Shown: in pieces, positions 35,701-44,568 of the stretch | Position numbering within the stretch: position 1 is the stretch's first letter | Layout of the letters: the number at the start of each line of letters is the position of its first letter | Assembly (NCBI RefSeq): GCF_021869765.1 | Contig: NZ_CP084580.1 | Span: forward strand, 3,410,001 to 3,474,000 | DNA length: 64,000 nucleotides | DNA from: Chryseobacterium sp. MEBOG06 | GTDB taxonomy: Bacteria > Bacteroidota > Bacteroidia > Flavobacteriales > Weeksellaceae | Direction: 5' to 3' | Translations under genes and position numbers: made by a program | Notes under the pieces: generated by a model | The model's input: the letters and a program-made list of their open reading frames with translations, nothing else | Told to the model about the DNA's origin: nothing | Databases searched by the model: none

Positions 35701-37252
35701 AGTACCTGTATCCATTTGTCAGCATAACAAGATCCAGACTTTTCTCGGCTTTGTCTTCTTTAGAGTCAAAATAGAACTGTGGTTTTTCAATTTTTCCTTT
35801 CAATTCGGAATCTATGAGAAACCATGAAACGATATTATTTTGCTTATCATCAGCATAGGTCCATAGTTTATCATCCACTACACTGAGTCCAAGATTAGCA
35901 GTAACGGGCTTGTTATTTTCATCAGTGGTTTCGATGTCCAGCTCTACTTTTTCTCTGGGCAGATAATATTGCTTCACTGGCTTTACTTTAATCTTTAGCT
36001 GAGTACTTTTATTGGTAAAAACAATACGTTCTGCCACAGGAGCGTCATTTTCCAATACCGTAAAGCTACAGATTCCAACTGGAAAGTCTTTTTCAGGTAA
36101 ATTAAATTGACTGGTTCCCTTTTTTAGCAAAAGCACTTTGCCAAAGACTTCTTTTCCACGGAATCTTCCTTTTAGTACGATACTCTTTTCCTGAGTAGAT
36201 ACAATTGTCAATATCAGGTTTTTATTTTCCTTTTTGATGTTCAGAATCACTCCATCATCCTGAGCAGAAGGTAAAAGATAAGTTCCGGCTATATTTTCCG
36301 GCTTTATAACCTTTGCATAATAGTTCTCACCTTTTTTTGGGGTAAAAAGAAAATTTCCCATCCCGAAATTATAAGCCGGAACTTCTTTTATTTTTTCATT
36401 GTCCTGATTGTAAATACCTAATACTGCATCTACGGGTTTTTCAAATTCGTCAAGAATCTTAAAGGCAATATTCTGTTCTATTCCGTTGATGAAGGTTCCT
36501 CCTTCGGGCATCAATTTTACGTCCAGATTATTCAGAACAACAGGAATATTTCTGAAAACAGATTCTGTAAATCCATCAAAATTCACTTTAATATTCAAGA
36601 GTGCATCAGATGATTTCAAAGATTCCGGAAGCTTAAATTTCAAAAGTTTTTTACCTTCTTTATCGGTGGTGAATTTCCCTTCTGAAACCATTTCTCCGTT
36701 ATGCATCACCGTATACTCAGCTTCATAAAAAGGGATTGGCAGGTTACTCAGGCTTCGCATAGAAAAGTTTGCTGACACTTCATCCCCGGGTCCATAGCCC
36801 TTTTTAGGAAAATCAAGCTTCATTAGAATTCTGGGAGACACGATTTTTTGGAGATTAATTTCTTTTTCAAAAGCATTTTTCCCATCTTCGTTCTGCATCC
36901 AATTCGTATATGCCCGGAACTTATAAATACCGCCTTTCATATCTTCATCAAAGTAGAAATATCCCTGGGCATATCCATTAGTAATCTCGTATTTTAATTT
37001 TTTTAAAATGCTCCCGTTAGGCTCAATAATTTCCAGGTTAACAATTCTGCTGTCTTCTGCCGGAAGGTTATTTTCTCCTTTTATAACGTATATTTTAAAA
37101 TACATTCCTTCTCCCGGTTTATAAAAAACATGGTTGGTCTGAATATATGTTTTCTCTTTTTCAAAGTCCCGAAAAGATTGCTGAGCTTTAAAAACCACAG
37201 TTGAAAGCAGTACGTTTAACAGGATGATATATGATTTAAGGTTAAGATTCAT
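32735..37252 (-). CDS. alpha-2-macroglobulin family protein with internal TonB-plug domain
   Basis: 1505 residues with signal peptide MNLNLKSYIILLNVLLSTVV. Order: macroglobulin MG domains from about residue 35 (YIQTNHVFYKPGEGMYFKIY); a carboxypeptidase-D-like repeat near 560-600 (YGIVEDENKKPVASDVFLVD); a TonB-receptor plug domain at about 665-790 (RIEEVVVTGYS, TPLFIVDGIPV, AVYGSRAVNGVVIVNS); the A2M domain (ESLYWNPVVETDKNGKAKVE); and the thioester domain with PYGCFEQLSS, where Cys1049 and Gln1052 form the reactive bond. The plug sits where the bait region lies in classical macroglobulins. It probably traps proteases or other proteins in the periplasm or at the outer membrane. It starts 3 bp after the plug-less barrel gene. 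Confidence 0.9.
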   Translation of the reverse strand: MNLNLKSYIILLNVLLSTVVFKAQQSFRDFEKEKTYIQTNHVFYKPGEGMYFKIYVIKGENNLPAEDSRIVNLEIIEPNGSILKKLKYEITNGYAQGYFYFDEDMKGGIYKFRAYTNWMQNEDGKNAFEKEINLQKIVSPRILMKLDFPKKGYGPGDEVSANFSMRSLSNLPIPFYEAEYTVMHNGEMVSEGKFTTDKEGKKLLKFKLPESLKSSDALLNIKVNFDGFTESVFRNIPVVLNNLDVKLMPEGGTFINGIEQNIAFKILDEFEKPVDAVLGIYNQDNEKIKEVPAYNFGMGNFLFTPKKGENYYAKVIKPENIAGTYLLPSAQDDGVILNIKKENKNLILTIVSTQEKSIVLKGRFRGKEVFGKVLLLKKGTSQFNLPEKDFPVGICSFTVLENDAPVAERIVFTNKSTQLKIKVKPVKQYYLPREKVELDIETTDENNKPVTANLGLSVVDDKLWTYADDKQNNIVSWFLIDSELKGKIEKPQFYFDSKEDKAEKSLDLVMLTNGYRYFELTREVIKTNKYQYLPEKKNTVYGIVEDENKKPVASDVFLVDVSGSRILKQVTAENGKFYFSDLDGNSSYKIIAKSFQPKNKVTVRFLSYNLDINPLIKQKLTNINVEEIIKEAELKEESKTENRHNIQQLNQLNKGRYDTIKNQRIEEVVVTGYSMVSKDKNATASVTITSPSEIQNPNVASLLSGKVAGLIITPAGQAGANAQIRIRGEGSVANKTPLFIVDGIPVENFNTIINPNDISSITVLKDAAATAVYGSRAVNGVVIVNSFRNSTSQIQFDITPKSYFAVQEIPYARLILYSAARKFAYPEYKTTNTSYRFDYRESLYWNPVVETDKNGKAKVEFYNSDATSTFRIMTEGVSASGLLGKDETTYSAQSLISLDAKIPQYLTRTDQMTIPVVIKNNSPETKIMKMNVIVPNDVKLIEADSLITLKPLESGRLFVRIQTDEVVNSNIQFTVRSGDFRETMILPFKVEEKGFPHHYSIINNKTEDLKINIPEYINGSLHSSYYIYQNRALQMFEDLERLKREPYGCFEQLSSTVYPNIFILDYLKSIKKIDTNTENLVIKNMKKGFQKMLSYKNKDGGFGYFNSTASDITLSAFALLVFTDLKKHVITDPKLIEGLSAFILSKKNANGLFEVRKEYESKNTYSEHSWSRNMYIIYALSKLGFKNELEDSFKVMMKRALATKDSYQLALLANASANLGKHQEYDNLMTILNKQYETQSIKPEITFTGSGGFSAVAETLSLYIMALQKDGKINQLKIAEVVDKLIGYNGYYGFGSTQATSLAIQALTDFYSKNEKLYGNESPVIIINKANVFSDISISSAYKSGENEIGVHYPSQKGLPYKLEYQYYTLQAPESKVIPLTLETKLKSKLARVGETNRMTITITNKINGQLPMTIAKIGIPAGLTLQNAFLKDLIDKKQISYYEIFDNYLVLYWEHMDAEEAKTINLDLKVEFSGTYTGKSSNAYLYYMPEEKYWNQGISVSIEP

Positions 37253-37255
37253 AGG

Positions 37256-40024
37256 TTAAAATTTGAATGAAACAATGCTGCCAAATGTTTTAAAGGAAGG
37301 AAGGTTGAAAAAATCCAATCCTCTTCCATAGTCTGCATCATAAAAACTCTGATTGGGGTCTACCCCTTTATTAGCCTGCCAAAGCAGTATATTATTTACA
37401 TAAAAACTAAGTTTTAGAAACTGCTTTCGATTGTTAATAGGAAAATTGACTGACAGTGAAATATTATTAATTCTTATATAATCTGCTTTCTGGATATAAT
37501 TTTCTGCGATTCCCAAATAGCCGTATCTCGACCATCTGTTTTCCTGAATATTCTGGTTAGTATCATAAAAATCTACAGGAATCTGATTGATAGTTCCATT
37601 AGCATGAACTCCCTGGAAAACATAATTTTTGATATTCCTTTCTTCTCCGGATTCGTATGAACGCCCATAATAATCGAGAACAGCCTGGGTTCCGTTCCAC
37701 AACTGACCTCCTTTTTTCCATTCCCAGTTGATATCCAAAGAAAAGTTTTTATAGGTTAGGTTATGATTAAACTTCATAACGAAATCTGGTGTAGGATCTG
37801 CAATGATCTTCATTCCTGCCGCCTTTTCGGGGAATCCTGAGTTATCAATAATTATTTGCCCATGTGCATTCCGCTCAAAATAACTACCCATTACAGCTCC
37901 AAGGGCCTGCCCTTCAGCCAGCGTTTTGTAGATATCCTTAAAACCTGAAAGAGCAAGATTCTGATACCCCGGAGAAATCCTGTCAACAATATCTCTGTAT
38001 TTGAAAAATGAAATTTTGTTGACTGTATAAAACTCATACCCCAAACGTAACCGATCATATGCGAAATTGAATTCATAGCCGCTATAAGTATGATCAGCCA
38101 TATTCTTTAGCTTCAACTGATTTTCTTCATATACGGGAAACAGATCATCAGTTATCTTTTTGTTGAAATACTCTCCTTCCAGACTTATATTATAACCCAA
38201 ATTCAATTTTCCGCCAACTTTCCATTCCCGGGTATTGATATTAGATAAGCCTTTGAAACTTTCAACTTCCTGTATTGGGAAATACCGATAGTAATTTTCT
38301 GCATTCAGCAAAGTGGTGGCATAAGAAGCATATGATCTTGTGATTTCCGGCTCCGAGCTTAGTTGGGTGTAGCTTCCCAACATTTTGAAGCTGAAATTAT
38401 TCCAGTCAAAAATGTCACTAAACTTTAAATAAACATTTGCTTTCGGAAGCCAGTAATTATTTTTAAGAGAGGTATTGGAGATATAAAATGAGTTACCAAT
38501 ATTAAGGCCTGTTCCAAAATCATAGTTTCGGATTTCCATATTATAATTAAAAATATGATCCTGTGAAGTTCTCTGATAAAGGTATTCTCTAGCCGTCAAA
38601 CTATGAGAAACATCCGATCGTCTGTCATTTAAAATAAAATTCAGACTGAAAACATTTTTAAAATGATAATCTCCCAATGTATAAATTCCGAGAATATTAG
38701 AATAGTACAAACTGTTATTTTGTGTCCTTTCATTCCGTAATCCATTACTAAAACCATATGTGGTAGGTTTATACTGATCTACATTCCAGACATTGTTGTT
38801 TTCATAAGACTGGCTGAGGTTCAGTTTAAAATCGTCCCATGTTTTGACTGCATTCAGGCTAAACTGTCTTTGATCACTCTGATAATGGTATTTGCTATCC
38901 TGCGTAAAAAGGTATAACGGGTTATCAGCGTATTTGCTGTAACTTCTTTGTGAACCATTACTTAATAAGATCTGCTGATTATTGGAAAAAGAAACCGGAG
39001 TCAGCAGCGAGTTCTGATAAGCTCTGTTGAATAATCCTATTCTATTTGTATTTGTTGCTTTATCTTCTTCATAATTAAAAGCGACATCTATCAAATATCC
39101 CTTAAATTCTGTATTCAGCTTAGCTTTAAAACTGGAAGCAATATCGTATTGATCTATAAAATACATCTGGTTTTTCTGCTGACCAAGATTCAATGAAAGG
39201 CGAACTTTCTCTTTATATCCATCTTTTATAAAAGCATTAACATTAAGCTGATTGCTGTATCCTACGGTTGTTTTAAAAAGGTTGTTGTTATAATTCCGTG
39301 CGTGTTGAAGCCCATTAACCCAATGAAGTAATCTTCCATTCTGATCGTACTCGTAGGGCACACCATTAAATCCCAATATAGAAACATCAGGCCCAAAACT
39401 GAACATTTCATTGGTTTCAGGCCCCCTCCAGATCAGAGATCCGTTTTCTGATCTTCCTTGTACGTACTTATTTTGGATGTGGGGAATAGCATTTCTGCTT
39501 TTAACATCAAAAGAAGTGGTAAAGCTTCCATTCAGCACGAAGGTTCTTTGATTAATATTTTTCAGAGTATAAACACTGTCATTTCTCTGCTTCACTATTC
39601 TTATTTTATAAAAGTCTTTGTCCGATCTTTTACTTAGAGTTGCTTTTGTTTTTTCTATGCTAAAATGATCGCTGGTTTCTTTTGAAGTCAGACTGTCGTA
39701 GGTTTTACTATAAATATTTTCCACCAGCTTCTTTTCCGTCTGGTCTTCCAGTATATTCTTTAATTCTCTCAATTGATAAGAGGGAACAACATACATATTT
39801 TTCCCTTGATTCCACACCAGAGTATCATAAGGTTTAGCAGCAATGATCGCAAATCCTTTTTCATCAGTCAGTTCATAAATCCCACTATTCTTATTCTGTA
39901 CTTTTAAAAAATTCTGTTCCTTATCTTTTGTCGTTAAAAATTTTCCTGAATAATAAAGTTGTGAATTTTGTGCCTTTAATACGGTAATGGTAAAAGGCAA
40001 TAACAGCAAATAATTCTTTTTCAT
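37256..40024 (-). CDS. SusC-like outer-membrane barrel lacking the plug domain
   Basis: 922 residues with signal peptide MKKNYLLLLPFTITVLKAQ. Residues 25-95 look like a degenerate carboxypeptidase-D repeat (YELTDEKGFAIIAAKPYDTL), followed by about 75 residues of linker. Barrel sequence begins near residue 165 (RTFVLNGSFTTSFDVKSRNA, then IPHIQNKYVQGRSENG), the point that follows the plug in SusC proteins, and runs to a C-terminal SFKTFGSIVSFKF with terminal Phe. No EEVVV..G, VDGxP or YGSRAxNGVIIV plug motif is present. Both flanking gene products carry those motifs instead. TonB coupling of such a barrel is therefore unclear. It lies 64 bp after the VWA gene. Confidence 0.85.
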   Translation of the reverse strand: MKKNYLLLLPFTITVLKAQNSQLYYSGKFLTTKDKEQNFLKVQNKNSGIYELTDEKGFAIIAAKPYDTLVWNQGKNMYVVPSYQLRELKNILEDQTEKKLVENIYSKTYDSLTSKETSDHFSIEKTKATLSKRSDKDFYKIRIVKQRNDSVYTLKNINQRTFVLNGSFTTSFDVKSRNAIPHIQNKYVQGRSENGSLIWRGPETNEMFSFGPDVSILGFNGVPYEYDQNGRLLHWVNGLQHARNYNNNLFKTTVGYSNQLNVNAFIKDGYKEKVRLSLNLGQQKNQMYFIDQYDIASSFKAKLNTEFKGYLIDVAFNYEEDKATNTNRIGLFNRAYQNSLLTPVSFSNNQQILLSNGSQRSYSKYADNPLYLFTQDSKYHYQSDQRQFSLNAVKTWDDFKLNLSQSYENNNVWNVDQYKPTTYGFSNGLRNERTQNNSLYYSNILGIYTLGDYHFKNVFSLNFILNDRRSDVSHSLTAREYLYQRTSQDHIFNYNMEIRNYDFGTGLNIGNSFYISNTSLKNNYWLPKANVYLKFSDIFDWNNFSFKMLGSYTQLSSEPEITRSYASYATTLLNAENYYRYFPIQEVESFKGLSNINTREWKVGGKLNLGYNISLEGEYFNKKITDDLFPVYEENQLKLKNMADHTYSGYEFNFAYDRLRLGYEFYTVNKISFFKYRDIVDRISPGYQNLALSGFKDIYKTLAEGQALGAVMGSYFERNAHGQIIIDNSGFPEKAAGMKIIADPTPDFVMKFNHNLTYKNFSLDINWEWKKGGQLWNGTQAVLDYYGRSYESGEERNIKNYVFQGVHANGTINQIPVDFYDTNQNIQENRWSRYGYLGIAENYIQKADYIRINNISLSVNFPINNRKQFLKLSFYVNNILLWQANKGVDPNQSFYDADYGRGLDFFNLPSFKTFGSIVSFKF

Positions 40025-40088
40025 TGGTGATTAGTATGCTTAAAAATATAAAAAAAGAAATTTCCGGGGAAATTTCTTTTTTTAAAGA

Positions 40089-42470
40089 TTATTTTTGAAG
40101 TGTTTTATAAGTCTCTATCAGTCTGAGAAATTCTGAGCGATAGCCTTCTTCATCCTTATTCTTACCCTGCCTGGCCAGATTCTCAATATCCGAAAGATTC
40201 TTTTTCATAATCAGTTGAGAATTTCTTAATACCAATCCAAACCATGCTACTGAAGAAGCAAATTTAAAATCAGGACTTGCTGAAGACAGCTTGTAATCAA
40301 CATTTTTAATACTCTCGGTAATCTCCCGACTTTTATCCTCATCAGGCTTTTTATATCTGAATTTTATGGTAGCCAGTTCATCTCCAAATTCTTTTGAATG
40401 AGTATTTTGAATATATTTCAAGTTGTTGCCTTTTGGGGTAAAGTCAGATTTTATATTGTCCGGAATAATCTCATACAAAGCTGTGACGGTATGACCGCTT
40501 CCCAATTCTCCGGCATCAATTTTATCATTTACAAAATCTTCGTTTCTCAGTTTTCTGTTTTCATAGCCAATCAGACGATACGATTGTACATACTCCGGAT
40601 TGAATTCAATCTGAATTTTCACATCTTTGGCAATTGCATACATACTTCCTGCAAATTCTTTCCCAAGAAATTTATTGGCTTCTTGCATATTATCAATATA
40701 AGCATAGTTACCGTTTCCTTTATCCGCAAGGGTTTCCAGGGTATTATCTTTATAATTGCCCATTCCAAAGCCTAAACAGGTTAAGAAAACTCCGGATTTT
40801 CTTTTATCCTCAATAAGTGTTTTAAGATCTGATGTGGCAGAGGCTCCTACGTTGAAATCTCCGTCCGTGGCAATGATAACACGATTATTTCCATTATTTA
40901 CAAAATTTTCCTGAGCCATTTTATAGGCCAGCTCAATGCCTTCTCCTCCTGCTGTACTTCCTCCTCCCTGAAGATTGTTCAGTGCCTGCATAATCTTTTC
41001 TTTCTCTCCCGCTGAGGTAGATGGCAGCACCATTCCGGCACTTCCTGCGTATACTACAATTCCTACTTTATCTTTAGGCCGAAGCTGGTTTAACAGAACT
41101 TTCAAAGAAGATTTCAGCAATGGCAGCTTATTTTCGGCATTCATAGAGCCTGAAACATCAATAAGGAAAACAAGGTTCGATGCAGGAAGCTGATCCGTCT
41201 GCAGGATTTTACCCTGAAGCCCTATTTTTAACAGTTTATGGTTTGGATTCCATGGAGCCTCATTATACTCGGTGTTTATTGAAAATGGCTCTCCATTTTT
41301 TGGCTGGGGATAAGCATATTTAAAGTAATTAACCATCTCTTCGATCCTTACAGCGTCTTTATTGACAGCCTGTCCGTTATTGATCATTCTTCTGATATTG
41401 GAATAAGAGGCATTATCAACATCAATAGAAAATGTAGATAACGGCTGACTGTAGGTCAGTTCAAAAGGGTTTTCAACAAAAGTATCATAACTTTCATTGT
41501 TGGTTACAGGTGAAATTTGCTTCTGTTTATTGCTTTCTTCCTGAAGTTTTTCCATCCTTTTCCTTTCCTTCCTTGAAAGCTTTTGAGTCTTTACTATAAT
41601 TACTCCGTGTGCAGCCTTACTTCCGTATATTGCTGTAGCTGAATCTCCTTTTAAGATATTCAGACTTTTAATTGTGTTAGGATTTAAACTTCTAAAGTAG
41701 TCAGCCTCTTCAATTTTTCCATTTATGACATATAAAGGCATATTTTCCGGCTTTATAGAAGATATTCCTCTGATGACTATTTCACTATTATTAAAATAAC
41801 CTGAATTTAAACTGTTGATGGCACTCTTATTCCGATCTCCTCCGGCAGAAGCTGTTATTTGTATTCCTGATACAGTTCCTTGTAATGAGCTATAAACGGT
41901 AGGCTGTGGTACATTATTTACGATGGTGTTCGCTGCTGTTGAAGACTTAGTGCTTGTCTTATTATACCCCACAATGACAACTTCTTCAATTTTTCTCTCC
42001 TGATAATCAGGAGTTTCAAAATCACGTTCAACAATAGGCTGTGGAGCTACAGGCTGAGGAGCAGGAATTCTTAACGGAGCGGGAACAAATCTCTTATTAA
42101 CTGCCAATTTTTCTATAATAGGCTCCGTTTTCTTTTTAACTTTCTGAATATTCTGTTTCGTAATGCTATCTATTTTTATAATATCTGTACTTGTAACATG
42201 GCCATTTACACTTGTATTATCTGCTATTACAGGCTTTAAAAGTTCTGTAGAATCCTTTTTATTCAAAAAGTAAAAAGCTCCAAGGCCAATGATTAAGCTT
42301 GCTGCCACGCTATAAGGAAGCCAAAAAGGAATAGTTTTCTTTTTCTCTTCTTTTTTATCTAATTTTTTTTCAATGCTTTCCCATACTTTTTCAAAACCAG
42401 GGAAAACAGTAGGTTCTTCTGAAAACTTTGAGGCTTCATTGAATTGCTGATCTATATGATTATTTTCCAT
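40089..42470 (-). CDS. membrane-anchored plug-VWA (YfbK-like) protein, possible anti-sigma factor
   Basis: 793 residues. Residues 1-46 are charged and probably cytosolic; one transmembrane helix (48-70, PFWLPYSVAASLIIGLGAFY) leads to a Pro-rich linker. A TonB-plug-like domain covers 161-297 (KIEEVVIVGYNK, PLYVINGKI, AIYGSKAAHGVIIVKTQK). A YfbK-type N-domain follows (about 328-425), then a von Willebrand A domain with MIDAS D438-V-S440-G-S442 (FLIDVSGSMN), and a DUF3520-like C-terminus. The position just after an ECF sigma gene, with an N-terminal soluble part and one TM helix, fits an anti-sigma factor, but no zinc-binding anti-sigma motif is seen. It is probably an inner-membrane protein facing the periplasm. 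Confidence 0.85.
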   Translation of the reverse strand: MENNHIDQQFNEASKFSEEPTVFPGFEKVWESIEKKLDKKEEKKKTIPFWLPYSVAASLIIGLGAFYFLNKKDSTELLKPVIADNTSVNGHVTSTDIIKIDSITKQNIQKVKKKTEPIIEKLAVNKRFVPAPLRIPAPQPVAPQPIVERDFETPDYQERKIEEVVIVGYNKTSTKSSTAANTIVNNVPQPTVYSSLQGTVSGIQITASAGGDRNKSAINSLNSGYFNNSEIVIRGISSIKPENMPLYVINGKIEEADYFRSLNPNTIKSLNILKGDSATAIYGSKAAHGVIIVKTQKLSRKERKRMEKLQEESNKQKQISPVTNNESYDTFVENPFELTYSQPLSTFSIDVDNASYSNIRRMINNGQAVNKDAVRIEEMVNYFKYAYPQPKNGEPFSINTEYNEAPWNPNHKLLKIGLQGKILQTDQLPASNLVFLIDVSGSMNAENKLPLLKSSLKVLLNQLRPKDKVGIVVYAGSAGMVLPSTSAGEKEKIMQALNNLQGGGSTAGGEGIELAYKMAQENFVNNGNNRVIIATDGDFNVGASATSDLKTLIEDKRKSGVFLTCLGFGMGNYKDNTLETLADKGNGNYAYIDNMQEANKFLGKEFAGSMYAIAKDVKIQIEFNPEYVQSYRLIGYENRKLRNEDFVNDKIDAGELGSGHTVTALYEIIPDNIKSDFTPKGNNLKYIQNTHSKEFGDELATIKFRYKKPDEDKSREITESIKNVDYKLSSASPDFKFASSVAWFGLVLRNSQLIMKKNLSDIENLARQGKNKDEEGYRSEFLRLIETYKTLQK

Positions 42471-42482
42471 TTTTGTAAAAGT

Positions 42483-43001
42483 TTAAATGTTTTGATTCAC
42501 TAAGAGTTCCTGCAGCTTTTTACGTGCAAAATTGAGCTGGGATTTTGAAGTTCCTTCGCTAATGGAAAGCATCGTTGCTATTTCCTTATGCGGATAGCCT
42601 TCAATGGCAAATAGGTTGAAAATAGCTCTGCATCCTTCCGGAAGGAAATTCAGCAGGCTCAGAATATCTTTTTCAAACGAAAGATATTCCGTATTTCCTT
42701 CTAAGGAATCCATAAAATGATCTTCCAGGGAAATAAACAGGGCTTTATTACTTCTTAATTTCTGCAGACATTCGTTTACGGCAATTTTTTTGGCCCAGGA
42801 TTCAAAAGTATCAGGATTCTGAAGCTGGCTGATTTTCGTGAAGATTTTGTAAAATGTATCGGCTAATACTTCTTCTATATCTTCGTCATTTTTCAGATAA
42901 CGTCTGCAGACAGAGTACATCCTACCGGCCATTTTCTCGTAGATCTTCCGCTGTGCATTGCGGTCACTGCGCTGGCATTCTATTAATAATTCTTTTTCCA
43001 T
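42483..43001 (-). CDS. ECF-type RNA polymerase sigma factor
   Basis: 172 residues. Region 2 (residues 5-75) includes YSVCRRYLKNDEDIEEVLAD, then TFYKIFTKISQ and FESWAKKIAVNECLQKLR; region 4 (about 115-165) includes LPEGCRAIFNLFAIEGYPHK, then EIATMLSISEGTSKSQLNFA. It recruits RNA polymerase to specific promoters. As first gene of the four-gene leftward operon, 12 bp before the plug-VWA gene, it probably autoregulates the operon and is held by that protein's N-terminus. Confidence 0.92.
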   Translation of the reverse strand: MEKELLIECQRSDRNAQRKIYEKMAGRMYSVCRRYLKNDEDIEEVLADTFYKIFTKISQLQNPDTFESWAKKIAVNECLQKLRSNKALFISLEDHFMDSLEGNTEYLSFEKDILSLLNFLPEGCRAIFNLFAIEGYPHKEIATMLSISEGTSKSQLNFARKKLQELLVNQNI

Positions 43002-43167
43002 AGTCAGGAGTTATACCATTATAGATGCAGAAACTTTTGAACAGGTTGGAAACATGGGAAACTTTTTCAGTAAAATAGCACTTTTTTTTAATTTCTGATT
43101 TAACTTTTCCCCTTGTAACAAATCTTTAATATTAACGACTATTAATACAAATAATCTTTTTATAGTA

Positions 43168-44370
43168 ATGAAAAATTCGAAAATTGCATCATTACTTTTT
43201 GTTTTGTCTGCAGGAAGTATGATGTTTGCCCAAGATGACTTAATCAATAAGTTAAAAAACAACCACTCACAAAATGCTAATTTTCAGTTCACAACGTTAA
43301 AAGACGTTGGTGCAACTTCTGTAAAAAACCAAGGTTCATCAGGAACCTGCTGGAGCTACTCAGGAAACTCTTTCCTTGAATCTGAAATGCAGAGAATGGG
43401 CAAAAAACCTGTAGATCTGGCCGAAATCTTTACAGCAAGAAATTCTTATCATGATAAAGCAAAGCTTTATGTATTGAATGGAGGTGCTATCAGCTGGGGT
43501 GACGGAGGTGAACTTCATGATGTTATCAATATGTACAAAAAGTACGGTGCGGTACCTCAGGATGTTTATACGGGATTAAAAGCCGGACAAACAACCAATA
43601 ACTTCAAGGAAATGCAGGGAAAACTGAAAACGGCTCTTGACAGTCTTGTTCAGGCATCTTCCAAAGGAAAACTTTCTGATAACTGGATGAATTCTGTAGA
43701 TGCTATTCTTGATGAATATCTGGGAAAAGTACCTTCTACCTTCACTTATGAAGGAAAGAACTATACTCCTAAAACTTTTGCTAAAGAAGTGGTGGGAATC
43801 AATGCTGATGATTATGTAGAATTATCTTCTTATAAAGATTATCCTTATTATCAGAAATTTGTAGTGCCTATTCCTGATAACTGGAGCCATGATTCTGACT
43901 GGAACGTTCCGATGAAAGACCTTACTGCAATTATTGACAATGCAGTGGCTAAAGGATATTCTGTAGGTTGGGCTACTGATGTTTCAGAGCCTTATTTCTC
44001 TTACAAAAACGGGGTGGCTTATGTTCCGGATATGGATTTAGATCAAATCAATGCTGAGAATAAGCAGACTTTGTTTACAGAGCCTAAAAAGGATAAAACC
44101 ATTTCTGAAGATATGCGTCAGAAAGCTCTTAACAATCTTTCTACCACTGATGACCACGGTATGCATATTGTAGGTTTGGCAAAAGACCAGACTGGCAAAG
44201 AATATTATATGGTAAAAAATTCATGGGGAGTAACGAATGACTTCGCAGGATACCTGTATGTAACAAGACCTTATGTTGAATACAAATCAACCGCTATTCT
44301 GGTTCACAAGAATGCAATTCCAAAGAGCATCCTTAAGCAGTTGAAACCAACGAAGAACATTGGTCTGTAA
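43168..44370 (+). CDS. secreted C1B (bleomycin hydrolase-like) cysteine peptidase
   Basis: 400 residues with signal peptide MKNSKIASLLFVLSAGSMMF ending AQ. The papain-fold triad is visible: Cys61 in NQGSSGTCWSYS with the preceding Gln55 oxyanion residue, His333 in DDHGMHIVG, and Asn351 in MVKNSWG. The long insertions between Cys and His resemble the C1B bleomycin hydrolase/PepC group, which are normally cytosolic aminopeptidases; the signal peptide makes this an exported version. It is divergent from the ECF operon with 166 bp between. It is monocistronic with a strong terminator. Confidence 0.9.
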   Translation: MKNSKIASLLFVLSAGSMMFAQDDLINKLKNNHSQNANFQFTTLKDVGATSVKNQGSSGTCWSYSGNSFLESEMQRMGKKPVDLAEIFTARNSYHDKAKLYVLNGGAISWGDGGELHDVINMYKKYGAVPQDVYTGLKAGQTTNNFKEMQGKLKTALDSLVQASSKGKLSDNWMNSVDAILDEYLGKVPSTFTYEGKNYTPKTFAKEVVGINADDYVELSSYKDYPYYQKFVVPIPDNWSHDSDWNVPMKDLTAIIDNAVAKGYSVGWATDVSEPYFSYKNGVAYVPDMDLDQINAENKQTLFTEPKKDKTISEDMRQKALNNLSTTDDHGMHIVGLAKDQTGKEYYMVKNSWGVTNDFAGYLYVTRPYVEYKSTAILVHKNAIPKSILKQLKPTKNIGL

Positions 44371-44428
44371 AAAATAAATCACTTCTACCATTTATATTAT
44401 GATGGTTTTAGATATTTAAATCTGTTAA

Positions 44429-44461
44429 AAACGCGCTCCCGGAAATTCCGGGAGCGCGTTT
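44429..44461 (+). terminator. GC-rich hairpin terminator after the peptidase
   Basis: AAACGCGCTCCCGG (44429-44442) pairs over 14 bp with CCGGGAGCGCGTTT (44448-44461), loop AAATT. The next terminator at 44737 has the same loop. Confidence 0.88.
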
Positions 44462-44514
44462 GCTTTTGTAATTATTTTCTGGCAACTACATATATTCACA
44501 TTTCAGTGCAAAGT

Positions 44515-44545
44515 ATTGCCGTATTTCAAAAAAATATTACATTTG
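44515..44545 (+). promoter_or_regulatory. promoter of the double-glycine peptide
   Basis: TTG at 44515-44517, 20-bp spacer, TACATTTG at 44538-44545, a full -7 match. The start is expected near 44551, leaving a leader of about 18 nt. Confidence 0.65.
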
Positions 44546-44568
44546 TAACAACCAACAAATTATTAAAA

